The notes under the pieces are model-generated. The model ran no database searches. It had not been told where the DNA came from and worked only from the letters and a program-made list of their open reading frames with translations. The position numbers were made by a program, and so were the translations under genes. A stretch of DNA of 64,000 nt from Actinernus sp. WN-2022 (Eukaryota; Cnidaria; Anthozoa; Actiniaria; Actinernidae), in NCBI GenBank assembly GCA_030867875.1, contig JAOWCC010001589.1:72625537-72689536 (forward strand), given 5' to 3'. Below, piece after piece: positions 10,501 to 20,600 of the stretch. Position 1 is the first letter of the stretch, and every line of letters starts with the position of its first letter.

Positions 10501-12709
10501 AATGCCAAATCGCGAAATAGAACAGTCTTTTTTTCGCTATCATGTACGAGTGTAATTAAGGATGTCAGTATGAATATGGTTTAAAAAAGGTTAGACACCT
10601 TGTTCAAAAAGGTTATCAAGTGCATGTTGCATAGACCTTTCCCACGCGGCGGCCATCTTGGAATGCGTTTAATTACACAGGGTTAAAACTACCTAGCACA
10701 GGTTGTGTAGTTAATAAAGGTTGAAACTATTTTTATTTAAACTTGTTTAATAGGCCATTTTGACGATGTTGCGCACGCATCAGTAGACGCGAGCTGCACT
10801 CGTTCTGGTTCACCAGCCTTTTGATATTTAAAACAGATAGCCATTGTTCTAGCTGTGACCGCAACATCGTCAAAATGGCCTATTAAACAGCTTTTGGACA
10901 TGTTTAAGCTTTCGTGACTGTCTCTGTAGGATACCAGATGGCCAACGAGGTAGCCGTTGCCGTTGCCTTACAGCGATTGGCAAAGCGTCAGTCAGCTCGC
11001 CAGTACTCTGCACTCAACACCAGTGGAATGAACGGGCACAACTGGGCCGAACTGTTCAGCCAGATGGACTTCACACGAGACACGGACCCTAGCAAACCTG
11101 GAGAAGATGGCTTCGTTAGCTTAATAAACCACGTAACGGAGCCTCCAGATGTTCCACGTGACCATCACGTAAAGTACCGAGGAAGGTCACATGATCGACA
11201 CTCGAGCGCCAATGCAACTTTTAACTCTTTTGTGGACTATGGACCGTCAGTAGATAGCCGTGATGGAGCTCACGTGACTGCACCCTTTGAGACAGAAACA
11301 GCTGTACAGGAACATGCGGGCTCAAATCCGTCCGAGTGGAGGTCGACTCGTGTTGATTTGCCGAGAGAACAGGACAGGGAGACGGCGAATGAAGAAAAAG
11401 TGGCCCGGGAGCAGCGAAAGAAGTCCGATGAACAAAAAAAGCCGTTTTCTCGAGACGAATATAATCGTCATATTCGCATGCTCAGCCAGAAGTTGTCAGA
11501 AGAGAAGCTAAAGCCTCACCTACCCCAACATCCATGTCTTCCACGCCCTCCCCCAGGCCCCTCTCCTGTCAAGAGGAGTATCAGTGCCAAGCGCATGGCA
11601 CGGTGAGTGTGCGCCGCTAACCATTTGGTGTGTATTATAGTAACTGCCGTGATAGCATTTCCAATGCGGGGTTTTGGAGTGGCTTTCAGTTTGTAGTTTT
11701 TAACCAAGTAGTCAGTTCAGAAGTAGCAATGGCTTTTGCCGATTCCTGGTCCAGAGACCCTCGTTAGGAGAACTACTAGCTAGGAGAAACTTACTACACA
11801 CGAGACGAGAGATTGAGAAGAGCCTCGGCCGTTGAGAATACTCACTTCCATGCTGAGTTTTAGGTTCAGAATTGGAACCTCGGCTCTGATTGGATCATCT
11901 ACTCATTAGGATGTAACGGTAATTTCTATTGGCTTATCATCTTAATACCAAACGAAAGGGGTCGGATCAGAGTGGTTTCAAATCTAGTGATTTGACTGAG
12001 GAACAAATTAAACGGGGTTTACTAGAAACATTGTTGCCTATAAGGTCATTTTTTTTATCAGAATAGTAAAATAGTTCTTGATTTGGGTGTTGCGTCTGAG
12101 TTATAAAGGTTTATATTTCCAATATGCTAATGAGTGACGTCATAGTAGGCATCATTCTTGAGGACCCTCCTGAAAATCATCCTTGATGAGTGAGGTTTCC
12201 TCCTGAAAGATTATTATTATAGAAAAACATCCTAACATACATAAATAACCTTTTATACACATCTGTTATATTTGTGACTTATATCAGTAATTTTACCAAA
12301 TATTTTCAAAAAGATTCACAAGGAGAAATAAATTCCTACTATGACGTCACAATTACCATATTCGAAGTATATTACTATTCACTTTAAGAAGAATCGACAT
12401 TAACGATATAACATTTGACCTTATAGACACTTTAAGAGAGGTAGTTAAGTAGTATGTAGGAGCTATTTAGGTTTAAAAGTTTAGCAATGGTGTTGTCGAT
12501 TTTAAGAAGATAACCGTGCATAAATATTGCCATGCCTTATATAGCTTGACATGGCCTCATTTCTCCTGATGTGCTATTCCTTCACTGCTATCTAACGCGT
12601 TTGTTGTGGTATTCACAGGCTCGCTGCCACCAGTCCACAGGCGGCTTATGACTTTATTACGGGGTCATCAGCGGCTACGGGTACGAACAGTCTTGATGGT
12701 TACTCCTAA
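1504..12709 (+). CDS. TTLL5: TTLL5-like tubulin polyglutamylase, 3' part, nine exons
   Basis: The product should add glutamate side chains to tubulin tails; this window holds only the region after the catalytic TTL domain, so 5' exons lie upstream. Nine exons join in one frame: 1504-1552, 2703-2797, 3969-4020, 4365-4477, 5097-5270, 6315-6487, 7933-8034, 10930-11602, 12619-12709. All have AG acceptors and GT donors, and every junction phase agrees (0,2,0,2,2,1,1,2). About 506 residues are encoded. Recognisable landmarks are TLVIRFLKKAAGNLQQPFKV, ILAKQLGDFVHVYGK, LTRYTKLNRNASVFLG and ALQRLAKRQSARQYS, which match the conserved post-catalytic blocks of animal TTLL5 in the same order. The C-terminal part is low-complexity, charged and proline-rich, as in the family. 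Identity rests on remembered family features, not a search. Confidence 0.85.
1887..2242. repeat. Fold-back MITE family A, copy 1
   Basis: Left arm agtaaaatatttcttgattt and gtttctatttccaatgtgc pair with the right arm attggaaatagaaatatctg, catagacgcaatactc and taaatattttact. It lies in the TTLL5 intron between 1552 and 2703. Confidence 0.75.
2703..2797 (+). CDS. TTLL5: TTLL5 exon (LVIRFLKKAA block)
   Basis: Acceptor gtctttag and donor gtaagc. It encodes the strongly TTLL5-like block TLVIRFLKKAAGNLQQPFKV followed by VIPSRKLPLHD and ends in phase 2. A decayed second copy of its 3' half lies just downstream at 2831-2889. Confidence 0.85.
2831..2889 (+). pseudogene. Decayed partial duplicate of the TTLL5 exon at 2703-2797
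   Basis: This stretch matches 2736-2796 closely: aacctccaacagcccta against aacctccagcagccctt, then aaggttgtcatacccatctg against aaggttgtcatacccagccg. In the parent frame it would read NLQQPYKVVIPICND before diverging. It lacks a convincing donor at its end and is not needed for the reading frame, so it is probably a dead tandem exon copy. Confidence 0.6.
3969..4020 (+). CDS. TTLL5: TTLL5 exon (LAKQLGDF block)
   Basis: A 52-nt exon that enters in phase 2 and leaves in phase 0. It encodes RRHILAKQLGDFVHVYGK, matching the conserved LGDF block of TTLL5. Acceptor gtttgaag is weak; donor gtattg. Confidence 0.75.
4365..4477 (+). CDS. TTLL5: TTLL5 exon (charged helix)
   Basis: Acceptor gttgttgcag, donor gtacgc. 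It encodes ETAQIQRRHDINRAYG, then a charged segment ending EEFKVFMAIA, and leaves in phase 2. The predicted helix leads directly into the SVFLG block of the next exon. Confidence 0.75.
5097..5270 (+). CDS. TTLL5: TTLL5 exon (YTKLNRNASVFLG block)
   Basis: Acceptor tttatgtag, donor gtgagt. It encodes ETELEDLLTRYTKLNRNASV and FLGGRPERSS, a recognisable TTLL5 block, then a basic region rich in arginine. An internal gaaggtatgc could act as an alternative donor at about 5201. Confidence 0.8.
5461..5925 (+). repeat. 15-bp minisatellite in a TTLL5 intron
   Basis: About 31 head-to-tail copies of tactttgctgcgctc with scattered single-base variants (tactttactgcgctc, tgctttgctgcgctc). Because 15 is divisible by three, both strands stay open, which creates spurious long frames (LLRST repeats). 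It sits inside the intron between exons ending 5270 and starting 6315. Confidence 0.95.
5926..6150. repeat. Intronic repeat, copy 1 of a segment also at about 7660-7880
   Basis: The sequence accaatgaattgagctc, then ggaaggctttact and aatagcatttacaaac, recurs at about 7660-7850 and, in its first part, twice at 63500-63652. Copies lie before two successive TTLL5 exons. Confidence 0.7.
6315..6487 (+). CDS. TTLL5: TTLL5 exon (Ser/Thr/Arg rich)
   Basis: Acceptor attcagtttcag, donor gtaagg. It is entered in phase 2 and left in phase 1. It encodes a disordered Ser/Thr/Arg-rich segment (STVEGCWTEPREDLSSTSPA and following), expected for the poorly conserved TTLL5 tail. Confidence 0.75.
6567..7112 (+). 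repeat. 13-bp minisatellite in a TTLL5 intron
   Basis: About 42 copies of gatgtatggtcgc; the first eight or so carry gatgtatggtcgt. The unit length of 13 means three copies give a 39-nt coding period, so all frames can look open (MYGRDVWSRCMVA and HTSRPYIATIHRD patterns). No coding role is likely. Confidence 0.95.
7660..7880. repeat. Intronic repeat, copy 2 of the 5926-6150 segment
   Basis: It shares gatatatcacttc, ggaagaaggctttact, aatagcatttacaaac and cgtacaagtgc with the earlier copy and ends about 50 bases before the next TTLL5 exon. Confidence 0.65.
7933..8034 (+). CDS. TTLL5: TTLL5 exon
   Basis: Acceptor tctctttccag, donor gtaagt; phase 1 in and phase 1 out. It encodes YQRSGHAVRPCSAKVSRDRV followed by an acidic NADESDDS segment. 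No family landmark, but splice signals and phase fit both neighbours. Confidence 0.7.
8847..9452. repeat. Fold-back MITE with AAGATGGCGGC motifs
   Basis: Long imperfect inverted repeat: agtactttgtaaccg pairs with cggttacaaagtatt, and ttagtatgcggccgcc pairs with ggcggccgcatactaa. Each arm carries two copies of the CCAAGATGGCGGCC/CCAACATGGCGGCC motif. No coding capacity seen. It lies in the TTLL5 intron before exon 10930. Confidence 0.8.
10020..10470. repeat. Dispersed repeat, inverted relative to 2880-3480
   Basis: Segments such as ctagatacgctatcgtcgcg and gcaggcgaagaaagttttg are reverse-complement relatives of 3180-3310 (cgcctgcgacgcaacgatag). Both copies are in TTLL5 introns and lack splice signals that would join the gene. 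Confidence 0.6.
10745..10888. repeat. Short fold-back MITE just upstream of a TTLL5 exon
   Basis: Terminal inverted repeats of gtttaataggccattttgac and its complement flank a short core. The same TIR (aggccattttgacgatgttg) bounds a second element at 34276-34418. It ends about 40 bases before the exon start at 10930. Confidence 0.85.
10930..11602 (+). CDS. TTLL5: TTLL5 exon (large, QRLAKRQSARQYS block)
   Basis: Acceptor ctgtctctgtag, donor gtgagt, phase 1 in and 2 out. The N-terminal part has ALQRLAKRQSARQYS, the best C-terminal landmark of TTLL5. The remainder is hydrophilic with a Lys/Glu-rich helix and a proline cluster (RPPPGPSP). Confidence 0.85.
12040..12430. repeat. Fold-back MITE family A, copy 2
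   Basis: The arm ttgatttgggtgttgcgtct, then ggtttatatttccaatatgc matches copies at 1887-2242 and 39825-40658. The right arm (atgacgtcac, attactattcactttaag) is degenerate. It lies in the last TTLL5 intron. Confidence 0.7.
12619..12709 (+). CDS. TTLL5: TTLL5 final exon
   Basis: Acceptor gtattcacag. It continues the frame for 29 residues (LAATSPQAAYDFITG and following) and stops at TAA 12707-12709. No AATAAA was seen close by, so the polyadenylation site is unplaced. Confidence 0.75.
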
Positions 12710-13436
12710 CAAACCGTACGCTACGTAGAGGTAAAAACGGTTGGGGTACGTCAAAGATGATCTTGGACTGCGTTTCCTTTAGCCAATCACGTCATCGCCG
12801 CCATCTTGGGTTGACGTTAAACAAAAGATGCCTCTTGTTAGATCAGCCAACACGGTTGCCATGTCTGTTATTAAAAATCTCTGGGGATTGACTGAAAGCC
12901 AAGAATTCACCGTATAGAAAGTGGCGTCATGTAATTTTACCCACAACCCTTTGCGCACGAAAATCTTTACCGCGATTTTATAACGGATTTAGAGTTTTTA
13001 AATCTTAAAAACTAGCCAGTACAAGTGCAATTGCCAATAGCGCTGTCATTGAAGAGACTAGAGGATTTCTACGTGTTATTTTGACTGTGTTAGGTTCGCA
13101 ATGTACAGCCGCCATTTTTCCGTAAGGTGAGTTACCTATGAACTCTAGACCAAGGCGAGTGAGAACTCGTCGTTTACATGTGAGTTTATGTTAAAGATGG
13201 TTAATTTTTTTTTTTAACATATTGGGATAGCCCTCATGATTTAGCGCCGCTCCTTTGAGGGCATTCTTACAGTAAGAAAACGCCAAATATCCTTCAAGTG
13301 CTAGCTTCCTATGTCAGTCGTGAAGCGTTTCCACTGGTAACGGCTGCAGGAGGTTAGCAAATACCTGCAACCCTATGAATACCTCGCCTATCTAGAGGCC
13401 TTTTTTGTGTCTGGATGTCACACTTCACAAATTTTC

Positions 13437-14064
13437 GTCATTAAAATTAAGATTTCAGTTGAAAATCCCTTCGAAATGAGGAAGAATATGCAAATTAGAG
13501 GATTTATGATGTCATTAGTTGTGCACAACAGGGGGCCCATTGATAAAGTGAATTATATCTCTGTAAAAATAGGGTACAAACTATTGAAACTTTGCACATG
13601 AATAGCACAAAGCAATTCACACACAATTTTGCAAACCACAATGGTGCCACGGAAACACTCTTCGCGCCAGACTCCTTGATTGAGGAAAAGAAATTCCCGG
13701 ATTTCTGCTTTAGCAAACAATTTTATTGCTTAGAGTAAATTATTTTGTATAACAGACAGATCCTGCAATTTTATGTTCAACGTGAAAGAAGCCTGGATCC
13801 AATAGTGTTTCCATGACAACATAGTTTGCGTAATGTGTATTTTCCTTATTACTCTGTACATGTGCAAAGTTTCAATTGTTTCTACCTACTTCATCTTGTG
13901 ATTTGTCTTCAGGCTTTCCACAACTAATGACATCGTAAATCCTCTAATTTCCGGCCATATTTGAAGAACCTTCATATCTCTGCAACGAGATCAGATATTT
14001 AAGAACAAAAACGCCTCATTTCGAAAGGATTTTCAACTGAAATCTTAATTTCAATTACAAAAAA
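13437..14064. repeat. Fold-back MITE
   Basis: gatttcagttgaaaatccct pairs with aggattttcaactgaaatc and agaggatttatgatgtcatt pairs with aatgacatcgtaaatcctct. The core is AT-rich with no coding signal. It lies between TTLL5 and the Polinton. Confidence 0.8.
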
Positions 14065-14278
14065 ATCATTTCACAGGCACTTTAATACGATAATGTCCAC
14101 ATATGCACACTTTTATCTTAGTAATAAACTCCACGGCACGTCTGCCGTAACTTTCCTATTCATACGAAATTTGCAGTCGTGTATAGATTTTATAAGGTAC
14201 AGTAAACATGAATAAAATACGTTCATAAGTATTCATTTGATCTGCTACTAATAATAACACCAAGGCCCACCGTTAGAC

Positions 14279-14588
14279 ACGAGCAGGGGATGGGGCGAGT
14301 TCGGTTTCGCAAAGGTGCTTGGGATCGTTACTGCATGGGGAGAGATTTGCCATGTTTCTTTGTATTCTGCAATAGACATTTCCCGCATTCCGCTACAATG
14401 CCCACAAACAATGGCACCAAGTCGAGACTGGAGTAGACATTTTCAAACATTTACTGTATTTTTGTCTTCCCCAATCTCGACTTGGTGCTATTGTTCTATT
14501 GAATGCGGGAAAAGTATATTAACTGTCCCCAGTAACGATCCCAAGCGCCTTTGCGAAACTGAACTCGCCCCAGCCCCCTACTCGTTTC
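14279..14588. repeat. Fold-back MITE
   Basis: Outer arms gcttgggatcgttactg and cagtaacgatcccaagcgc, and inner arms agcaccaagtcgaga-type sequence (ggcaccaagtcgagactgg with ctcgacttggtgcta), form a long hairpin. Confidence 0.8.
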
Positions 14589-14716
14589 TAAAGTGGCCCA
14601 TTTTACTGCTGTAAAAGGATAACTAGACTGATTACAAATCTGGCTCAATCCCGGGTTCTGGAAAACTACCCACCCACCCCTCCCTTGGATATGCATTGTA
14701 CTATTAATAATTAACC

Positions 14717-14950
14717 ATTAAAGTGCCCCTACGATCAAATTTTGACATATCAATTTGTTCTCATATTCGTAAAGTAGAGTGGCTATTATTATTACCAGTT
14801 CAAACCGTTTTTCGATACGACGACGGGAAGTCCTATTTTTTTAACTCCGAATCTTGAATTTTACATCCGCCATTACGCGAACCCGTTCCTGTGGGCGAGG
14901 GAATGCCTGGTCATTTTTTTGGCGTACGTGACGTCATACACTTAAGGTTA
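14717..14950. repeat. Left arm of a transposon-like inverted repeat flanking the Polinton
   Basis: attaaagtgcccctacg, cgccattacgcgaacccg, cattttttggcgtacgtg-type sequence and gacgtcatacacttaa match the reverse complement of 33613-33849. The Polinton insertion lies between the two arms, so it may have landed in an older element. Confidence 0.55.
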
Positions 14951-15539
14951 TCGTATACCTTCGGGGTACTGTTCCGGATAAAATTTAAGTAGCGTCTCGA
15001 ATATTCGTCGTATCTAGATAAATTATACATCATTTAAAGCTTATAAAATTGGCTACAACGATATACCAAAGGTTTGTAATTTTGATAAAAGTGCGATTTT
15101 TTAATAAACTTCTTTTCCGAACAAGCGAGTTGGTTTCCAAGAGCTCCAACTCCACGGCAATTTAATGAATTTAAGATCTGTTTGCTTTTCTGGACTCCCA
15201 GACCTTGTTTACGAAACTGTGTCGGCGATTGTGGAAATTCGAAGCCGTTCTGAAGATATTTTGGTCTTCGTGAAACTGCTAACGCGCAATCCAAGTATAG
15301 ATGCGGGAATCGCTCTCAGCGCCTCTCTTTTAAAAATTAAAAAAATCGCCGACACAGGTTTTTAGCTGATATAAATTGCGAACAATCTGTGAAAATTTGA
15401 AGTAATTCGCACAAATTCGCGTCGAGTTGGAGCTTTTTTCAAACTATGTTTAGAACTGACGAAAATAGAAAGTCAAGAAAACGCTCTGAAAAGTTTTAGC
15501 CGGCCGGCGAGACTGATTCTTTCAACCAGTGACTGGGAA

Positions 15540-15788
15540 ATGTCACAGTCAAAACTTCCCACAACAACACGTGTGGCTACTTTTCCCATACAAACCTTCA
15601 CGCGAACTAACATATGTAGTAAGAAAGTGTACCATTTTCCCGCTTTGAAAAGCAAACAAAAAGTTTTGAATAGAAATAATCGTTCAAGTTTGTGCATTGT
15701 ACAGGACTGTAGCAATTTAACGAACCACAAAGCTGGCATTTCGCTACATTCAAGCCTTTTAGTTGAGTACCAAGAATACGGTTTGTAA
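15540..15788 (+). pseudogene. THAP-domain remnant of a DNA transposon
   Basis: The frame contains LCIVQDCSNLTNHKAGISLH, which has the C-x4-C start and the following histidine spacing of a THAP zinc-binding domain as found in P-element and Kolobok-type transposases. It stops soon after, so no complete transposase is present. It lies inside the inverted-repeat pair at 14717-14950 and 33613-33849. Confidence 0.5.
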
Positions 15789-16205
15789 TTCTCTTCAAGC
15801 CTCATGCAAGGATGGTTTGTGTACGTTTTGAGGACAGAAGCTTCTCCATAATTGTTTGTATCACATGGAATAGCCGGTAAGACCGTACTAGTATAGATTG
15901 ACCGAAAAATAAGCGGCTACGTTTGCCGAGAACATAGTTTATCAAAAATAACTCGTATTGCTGTTTCCTTTAAACAGATAAACCTATCGATGTAGTATGC
16001 CTTTTAATTTACTGCTAATTTTATTTTCAAGACAATAAACCACAGAAGAAACCACCAATATTATTTCATGAAGTACCTTGTTTCAGTTGTTTGTGTGTCA
16101 AACAGAAACGGGGCGCGCGAAGTTTGGTTCTGTGATAGCCACTGTGAAAGTAGGCTCGGTTTCAGCCGTTGGGGTGTCGTTTCTCCAAAGCCTCCCCCCA
16201 CTAAC

Positions 16206-16495
16206 CACAGGTAGCCCAAGCTTGGGATCTGTATAACATTAACAGCATTTGTATGGGATTTTTTAGTTTTCCATGTACAACGTAAATCTTGAATAAAACT
16301 CGACAAAAACATATACAGTGTCTTCTTGTGTTTGCTGAAATTCGCTGTAACATGGCACAGACATAGTTAAGGAACACAAGAAGACACTAGGTTTTTGTCG
16401 AGTTTTATTCAAGATTTACGTTGTACATGGAAAACTAAAAAATCCCATACAAATGCTGTTAATGTTATACAGATCCCAAGCTTGGGCTACCTGTG
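16206..16495. repeat. Fold-back MITE, arms about 125 bp
   Basis: cacaggtagcccaagcttgg pairs with ccaagcttgggctacctgtg; the arms stay nearly identical through tttttgtcgag / ctcgacaaaaa with a loop of about 40 bases. Near-identity suggests recent origin. Confidence 0.9.
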
Positions 16496-17162
16496 CACTA
16501 TACTAACGGCTGGGCGCGTGGTCAACACACCGTGTCCGTGACGTCGCTAATTAAAATCCAATATTATTCAATTTGCGTGTTTTGACAAAAGCCGTTTTCC
16601 TTTCACGACAGTAGGCGTAGGCTCTAAACTTTCAAAACACACTGGAACTCTAAACTAAAACTCCAGGTGTGAAGTGAATTCTCAAGAACAAACACCATTT
16701 AAAATTATTGAGAAACTAGGCTGAATTATTTGTTACTCTGTAATATAATAGTGCCGCTCAAGACACCTCACTGACAGAAATACGGGGATAAAGTTCAGAT
16801 ATTCTGAGCTAGAGTCGAGTATTCCCGCTCAGTACTTGTGTAGAGTTGTTTTGGAGACCTTAAAAAATACATCGGACTTAAAGAATTGTAAAATTCGTTT
16901 GATGCAGCGATTTTCAAGTGAATTGTGATCGCAGAGTTACATGTAAACGCGTAAACGTGGCCTGAGTCAGACGTGATTTGCTCTTTTATAACTCTTAATA
17001 TGGAATCGTCTGTCTTTTCGTCTCTCTTACTGCTTAATGCTTACTGCTCTCTTACTGCTTCCTTGCGTGAATCCTTGAATTATTCGAAAGCAAACTTTTC
17101 CAAAGCAATTTTAAACACATTTTGGAACAGCAATTCAAAGCTTCTAGTCCGGTTTTGAAAAC

Positions 17163-17169
17163 TTTACAA
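17163..17169. other. Left target-site duplication
   Basis: tttacaa precedes the left repeat; the identical string follows the right repeat at 32841-32847. Exact boundaries are ambiguous by one or two bases because element and target share bases (actttacaa can be read on both sides); the family norm is 6 bp. Confidence 0.8.
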
Positions 17170-17497
17170 GTAGTATAGTCGGAGTCAGATAAATACAACT
17201 TTTTCTTGTGCAACAAAACTCAAACTAGCGACCACTAAAATCGAAAATATTCTTGCACAAGGGGCGTCATGAAGTGGATTTCTGAATTCACTTTATGACG
17301 CCCCTTGTGCAAGAATATTTTCGATTTTAGTGGTCGCTAGTTTGAGTTTTGTTGCACAAGAAAAAGTTGTATTTATCTGACTCCGACTATACTACTAGGG
17401 GTAACTAAGGGTCATTCAAAGTGTCACTAGACATTCTTGTACGTAAAATCCAACTTGATAATCCTATTAGAGATATGATTACATCTAGTTATATCGA
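17170..17497. repeat. Polinton left terminal inverted repeat
   Basis: It matches the reverse complement of 32513-32840 from gtagtatagtcggagtcag to gttatatcga with few differences. The outer 226 bases are themselves a hairpin: arms 17170-17276 and 17289-17395 around the loop gatttctgaatt. The inner part ends in an ATAGTTATATCGA-type motif found before the terminal genes. Confidence 0.95.
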
Positions 17498-17640
17498 CAT
17501 CGATTGCTTGTACATAAAATCCAACTTGATAATCCTATTAGAGATATAATTACATATAGTCATATCGCTGCAACATCCTTACACATAAAATCCAAATTTG
17601 GAGTATCTGTTAAAGCTATCCTAACACATAGTTATATCGA
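17436..17640 (+). promoter_or_regulatory. Three 71-bp subterminal repeats with promoter-like motif
   Basis: Units start at 17436, 17507 and about 17578; each holds taaaatccaa and ends in tagttatatcg or tagtcatatcg. The first unit is part of the terminal repeat, the third runs to 7 bases before the polymerase ATG. The right end has only one unit, next to the F-box/ankyrin gene. Confidence 0.75.
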
Positions 17641-17647
17641 AGGGAGA

Positions 17648-20600
17648 ATGGTGAGACCACGTAGTGAACCACTTCCACGGAGTCTAGCTCGAGAGGCAGG
17701 TGCTATTCTAGAGGAGAGAGATGGAATGCTTGAGGGGATGGAGATAGGTCGCCGTACTATCCGATGGCGCTTCTTCCAAGGTGTGGCAGGAGATTTGACC
17801 CCTAGGATCATGGAAAAGCTAGTTGCAAAGGTAAACACCAGCTTCTATCTGCGCTACAGCTACACCTATCGCATTCGCAATGTCAATGACGGACGCGTGA
17901 TACTATTCTCCAAGACTGTCCCAGGCTCTCCATGGGTGAACATCCTAGAAGATGCAGAAGAGTGGGTCAATAGCAAGGAGACAGCTCGTTTGAATCCCGA
18001 CAACATCAATCGACCAAATACCCAATGGGCCTTCATTCGTTGGATATATGTGGATGTTAAAGTTGTGATCGATCGTCAGCTTCTGTTGGGAACAGGTCCA
18101 CTGCCCCAATGGCTTCGCTATAAGAGAGGAATACTTGCCCTTGATCGATATGGCGACAACCTATGTCTTTGGCGCTGCCTTGCCATGCATGAAGGAGCAA
18201 GAGTAGATAGGTGTTGCGTCAAAGCTCGAAAACTTGCCCAGCACTTCTATCGCCTGACAGCGCTCACACAAGACGTTCCCAGAACTTCCTTAGACCAGCT
18301 GGAGGAAGTCGAGTTGCACTTTAGAATCGGCATTCGGGTGTATGAACCCACGGAGGATGGCGCTTGGCATCTGACGCGACATGCAGCTCACTACAAGCAT
18401 ACGATGACGATTGGGATATACGAAGGACATGCCTTCTACATCAAGAACATCGACAAGATAGGGAGTGTCTACGTATGCAACGATTGTAAGCAACGGTTCA
18501 CAAAAGCCTCGAACCTTCACCGCCATGCAGAGCGTTGCAGGCGTGGCGAAACGAAGATTGTTTGCCCCGGAAAAGTAATTACAGTACCCCAGTCGGCATA
18601 CGAAAAAGCCTTCTGGCCAGAGAGCACAGCCAGCAAAGTCGCTCTATGCTGGTTGGAACGCGAAACCAAAAGGATTGGACAACACATTCATCATGCAGCT
18701 TGTGGGCATGGTGGAGAGCATTGGATAGAAGGAGCGCCGGTCGACGGCTACGAACCTATTTCGAAAACCATCTTTCAATTTCATGGATGCTATTTCCATG
18801 GCTGCCCGAAATGTTTTCCTAGGGAAAGGAGGCTCTATCTCAAGACCTGTGAAAGAACGGCAAAGCTACAAGGAGCCGGTTATACAGTAGTGGAAGCTTG
18901 GGGCTGCTCCACAAAGAAGAAAAACAAACCGGTCCCCACACCAACACAAACTGTCTACCCACACTTCATAGTTTACGATTTCGAAGCCTATCTCGACACG
19001 ACAAAAGGAAGACAACCAACAGACCACCTGACCATCGAAAACGTCCATGTCCCAATATCAGTATCAATTGCCGACACGTACAATCGAAAGTCAACCCACA
19101 TCTGTCGACGCAATCCAAAAGAACTCATCGAAGCCTTCGTCGAAGAACTCCAGCAAAGAGCAGAGACAATCCAAGAAGTCGTTGTGGAACAGTTCTGCCC
19201 CAAGACACCTGAATTCTCTTTTGACACCCTACCAAAGAAACAACAAGCGAAGATCGACGAATGGATCAGCCAAGTTCCAGTAGTGGGATTCAACTCTGGC
19301 AGGTACGATCTCAATCTGATCAGGGAGCACTTCGTAGGAATCATTGCCGACACCTGTTCAAAGATCCTGGTAGCAAAGAAAGCCAATTCCACTATGTTCC
19401 TATTGACCCCAGATTTCCGTTTCCTAGATGTGATCAACTACCTTGGACCTGGAACTTCTTATGAACGTTGGGTCGCTGCCTATGGCTGTGAGTTGCAAAA
19501 GAGTTTCTTCCCATATGAGTGGTTTGACTCTCCTGACAAGTTGGATCACATTGGATTACCAGACTATCCAGAGTGGGGTTCGAAGTTGAAAAGAGAACAT
19601 CTACTATCTATGTCAGAGTTCGAAGACTGCAAGCGCACCTTTCTCGACAAAGGAATGGAAACCTTTGCAGACTGGCTACGATACTACAACGACCTAGATG
19701 TAGTTCCATTCCTAGAGGCACCCGAAAAGATGCAAGATTTCTATCACGAGAAAGGAGTAGACATGCTGAAAGACGCAGTGTCCATCCCAGGAGTCTCACT
19801 ACAGTTCCTGCTTCGAGGTAGTGTAGAAAGGGGAGCTGAGATGTACGCTCCAAGTAAGGAAGCCTACCGCATGCTGAAAGACGCTGTCGTGGGAGGTCCA
19901 AGCATAGTGTTCACCAGACTCCACGAAGCAGGAGTGACTAAGATTCGTAGTCATCAGGGAGGAACTAAGACTTGTCGTAAGATTCTTGGATACGATGCCA
20001 ACGCCCTATATCTTTCTACCATGGAATTCGAAATGCCTTGTGGAAAAGAAAAGGTTGTGCACTATGACGATCCAGGTCCAGCCACTGAAGGATTCGTTGA
20101 ATGTCTACTTGGTGGAACGTGGTTTGGATATGCAGAAGTAGACATCGAGATACCAAAGAAATTGTGGAAGGAATTTGAGGAGATGCCACCCTTCTTCTAC
20201 AACAAGAAAATCCCCAAAGAAGCAATCCCTCCAGAAATGTTGGCCTACCTCACAAAGACAGGTAGAAAGCTCAGCGAGGAAAAGAAGCTAGTTGGGAGTC
20301 TCTCTGGAAAGAAGTTGCTACTCTATGCTCCTCTTCTACTTTGGTATGTAGATCATGGCGCAGTGATCACTGCTGTCTACCGCACGATAGACTACGAACC
20401 CAAAGAAATCTTCGGATGGTTCGTGGACCAAGTCACTGAGGCACGTCGTATGGGAGATGAAGATAAAGGTGAGGCTTTGCTGGCAGATGTGTTCAAGCTG
20501 CTAGGAAACAGCGCCTATGGAAAGTTGCTCGAAGACTTGGGACGCCAAACGAAAGTCACCTATACAAAAGATGAGAAGGTTGTGGACAAGGCATTGCGAA

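Noticed and set aside
15034..15294. Minus-strand 86-residue frame
   Set aside because: No splice signals, no family, overlaps repeat-derived sequence.
18988..19437. Antisense frames within the polymerase gene
   Set aside because: Shadows of the 1196-codon polymerase frame; no motif or promoter of their own.
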